Source of the DNA: Streptosporangiaceae bacterium
GTDB lineage: Bacteria > Actinomycetota > Actinomycetes > Streptosporangiales > Streptosporangiaceae
NCBI GenBank assembly: GCA_030040815.1
Contig: JASHSZ010000437.1
Location: 1-6,169, forward strand
Direction: 5' to 3'
Length of the DNA stretch: 6,169 bases
The position numbers and the translations under genes are program-made. Numbering within the stretch: the first letter of the stretch is position 1; every line of letters begins with the position of its first letter. Shown one piece after another: positions 5,017 through 6,169 of the stretch. The notes beneath the pieces are model-generated. The model worked only from the letters and a program-made list of their open reading frames with translations, had not been told where the DNA came from and searched no databases.

Positions 5017-6169
5017 TCAGCGCAGGTCGCCGTTGACCATCCCCGCGGGCGGGCCGGGGAGGGTGACCAGCCCGAGCTCGGCCGACCCGGACAGCAGCCG
5101 GTGAGCTGGCAGCACCCGGACGGTATAGCCGAACGGGCCAGGCTGGCCGAGCCGGGCCGAGCCGACGTACCTCGCGACGCCATCCGTGGTCGGCGCGCCG
5201 TCGAGGCGCAGCGGCGATGCGGCCGGGTCGATGATCTCGTCGGCCTCGCCCGCCCGGCCGTACACGACCTCAACGCGCACGTCATCCGGACTGAGCTCAC
5301 CGAGCGCCACGCTGGCCACGACGGCCAGCTGACCGCCTGGGATCAGCTCGCCGTCGTCCGCCGCCTCCACTAGTTCGACCCGGACGCCCGGCCACGCGGC
5401 GCTGACACGTTGCTTCCACGCGGCCAGCTCTCTGGCCGCGCCGAACGCCGCGGCTGCTGCGGACCCGACAGCCGCCGTGGCCGTGACGAGCCCCCTGGAC
5501 GCGCGCGCCGCGGGCGCGTACAGCTCGGTCACGTACTCCCGGACCATCCGCGTCGCGAGGGCGCGTGGGCCAAGCCCGCGCAGTGCATTCGACACCATGT
5601 CGAGCCACCGGACCGGCAGCCCGCCCGGTCCGCTGGTGTCGTAGAACAGCGGCGCCACCGACTTCCCGATGAGGTCGTACAGCGCGGCAGCCTCCAGCTC
5701 GTCCCGCCGCGCCGGATCTGTCACGCTGTCCGCCGACGGGATAGCCCAGCCGTTCCGGCCGTCGAACCACTCGTCCCACCAGCCGTCGAGGATGGACAGG
5801 TTGAGGGCGCCGTTCAGCGCCGCCTTCATGCCGGAAGTCCCGCAGGCCTCGAGCGGCCGGAGCGGATTGTTCAGCCAGACGTCACAGCCTTGCACCAGCG
5901 TGCGGGCCAGGGCCATGTCGTAGTCGGGCAGGAACACGATGCGGTGCCGCACCTCGGCCTGGTCGGCGAAGCGGACAAGCTGCTGGATCAGATGCTTGCC
6001 GCCGTCATCGGCGGGGTGCGCCTTACCGGCCACGACGATCTGGACGGGCCGGTCCGGATCAAGGAGCAGCGCCGTCAGCCGGGCCGGGTCGTGCAGCATC
6101 ATGGTGAGCCGTTTGTAGGACGGCACCCGGCGGGCGAAGCCGATCGTGAGCACGTCTTCGTCGAGGACG
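5017..6169 (-). CDS. glgP: Alpha-glucan (glycogen) phosphorylase, C-terminal part (runs off right edge)
   Basis: Releases glucose-1-phosphate from alpha-1,4-glucans using pyridoxal phosphate (EC 2.4.1.1) in cytosolic glycogen breakdown. About 383 C-terminal residues are visible, beginning VLDEDVLTIGFARRVPSYKR. The PLP-binding motif is EACGTSGMKAALNGALNLS. Its lysine codon is 5826-5824, equivalent to the Schiff-base lysine in the GTGNMK motif of classical phosphorylases. Before it come VQIVVAGKAHPADD and VFLPDYDMALARTLVQGCDV, and after it ILDGWWDEWFDGRNGWAIP, all typical of the shorter bacterial/archaeal alpha-glucan phosphorylase class rather than the E. coli MalP/GlgP type. The last 120 or so residues form the beta-rich extension seen in actinobacterial members such as the mycobacterial GlgP (VRVEVVYGRAGE, GPFGYTVRVLPAH). 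Members are usually around 850 residues, so a little under half is present. Stop is TGA at 5019-5017. The start and promoter are outside the window. Confidence 0.95.
   Translation of the reverse strand, partial: VLDEDVLTIGFARRVPSYKRLTMMLHDPARLTALLLDPDRPVQIVVAGKAHPADDGGKHLIQQLVRFADQAEVRHRIVFLPDYDMALARTLVQGCDVWLNNPLRPLEACGTSGMKAALNGALNLSILDGWWDEWFDGRNGWAIPSADSVTDPARRDELEAAALYDLIGKSVAPLFYDTSGPGGLPVRWLDMVSNALRGLGPRALATRMVREYVTELYAPAARASRGLVTATAAVGSAAAAAFGAARELAAWKQRVSAAWPGVRVELVEAADDGELIPGGQLAVVASVALGELSPDDVRVEVVYGRAGEADEIIDPAASPLRLDGAPTTDGVARYVGSARLGQPGPFGYTVRVLPAHRLLSGSAELGLVTLPGPPAGMVNGDLR

Noticed and set aside
4824..5036. A plus-strand frame starting at TTG with a hydrophobic N-terminus (TLSLLAFLLP), which could suggest a signal peptide
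   Set aside because: It overlaps the end of glgP in antisense, has no ribosome-binding site, and turns into low-information Arg/Pro/Gly sequence after a few residues.

Overview
The window is GC-rich throughout (about 70% by eye), with GTG starts, actinobacterial protein families and long spurious ORFs opposite real genes. It looks like the chromosome of a high-GC actinomycete. The marker families are a BldC-type regulator, DUF3017, the FHA-HTH family, an actinobacterial GlgP and a eukaryote-like NADP isocitrate dehydrogenase. I cannot name the genus from the sequence.

Layout, left to right: (1) 1-933, minus strand: the 5' part of icd (NADP-isocitrate dehydrogenase, cut by the left edge), preceded by a small DUF3017 membrane protein. 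(2) 934-1068: a divergent intergenic region. (3) 1069-1806, plus strand: an FHA-domain protein with a C-terminal LuxR-like helix-turn-helix, the only plus-strand gene. (4) 1820-3598, minus strand: a Hanks-type Ser/Thr kinase with a complete catalytic domain, a Pro/Ala-rich linker and a multi-pass membrane C-terminus. It converges on the FHA gene with 13 bases between the stop codons. (5) 3653-4063, minus strand: a conserved-looking 136-residue protein of unknown function. (6) 4064-4506: no intact gene. It holds a 46-codon C-terminal remnant of an enoyl-CoA hydratase and several strong hairpins. (7) 4507-4725, minus strand: a BldC-like MerR-type regulator. (8) 4726-5016: its upstream region, with a 15-bp palindrome. 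(9) 5017-6169, minus strand: the C-terminal part of an alpha-glucan phosphorylase (glgP), cut by the right edge.

Functionally the centre of the window looks like a phospho-signalling pair. A membrane-anchored kinase could phosphorylate a threonine that the FHA module reads, and the HTH attached to that FHA would carry the signal to DNA. The flanks are central carbon metabolism (TCA cycle on the left, glycogen breakdown on the right) and a developmental-type regulator. Whether the kinase pair controls any of these is not shown by the sequence. I see no phage, transposase, CRISPR array, tRNA or rRNA. The most unusual items are the kinase/FHA-HTH pair, the kinase's polytopic C-terminus, the truncated hydratase and the nested hairpins downstream of the BldC gene. 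All the protein families present are ones I can place or partly place, so I do not claim a wholly new system.
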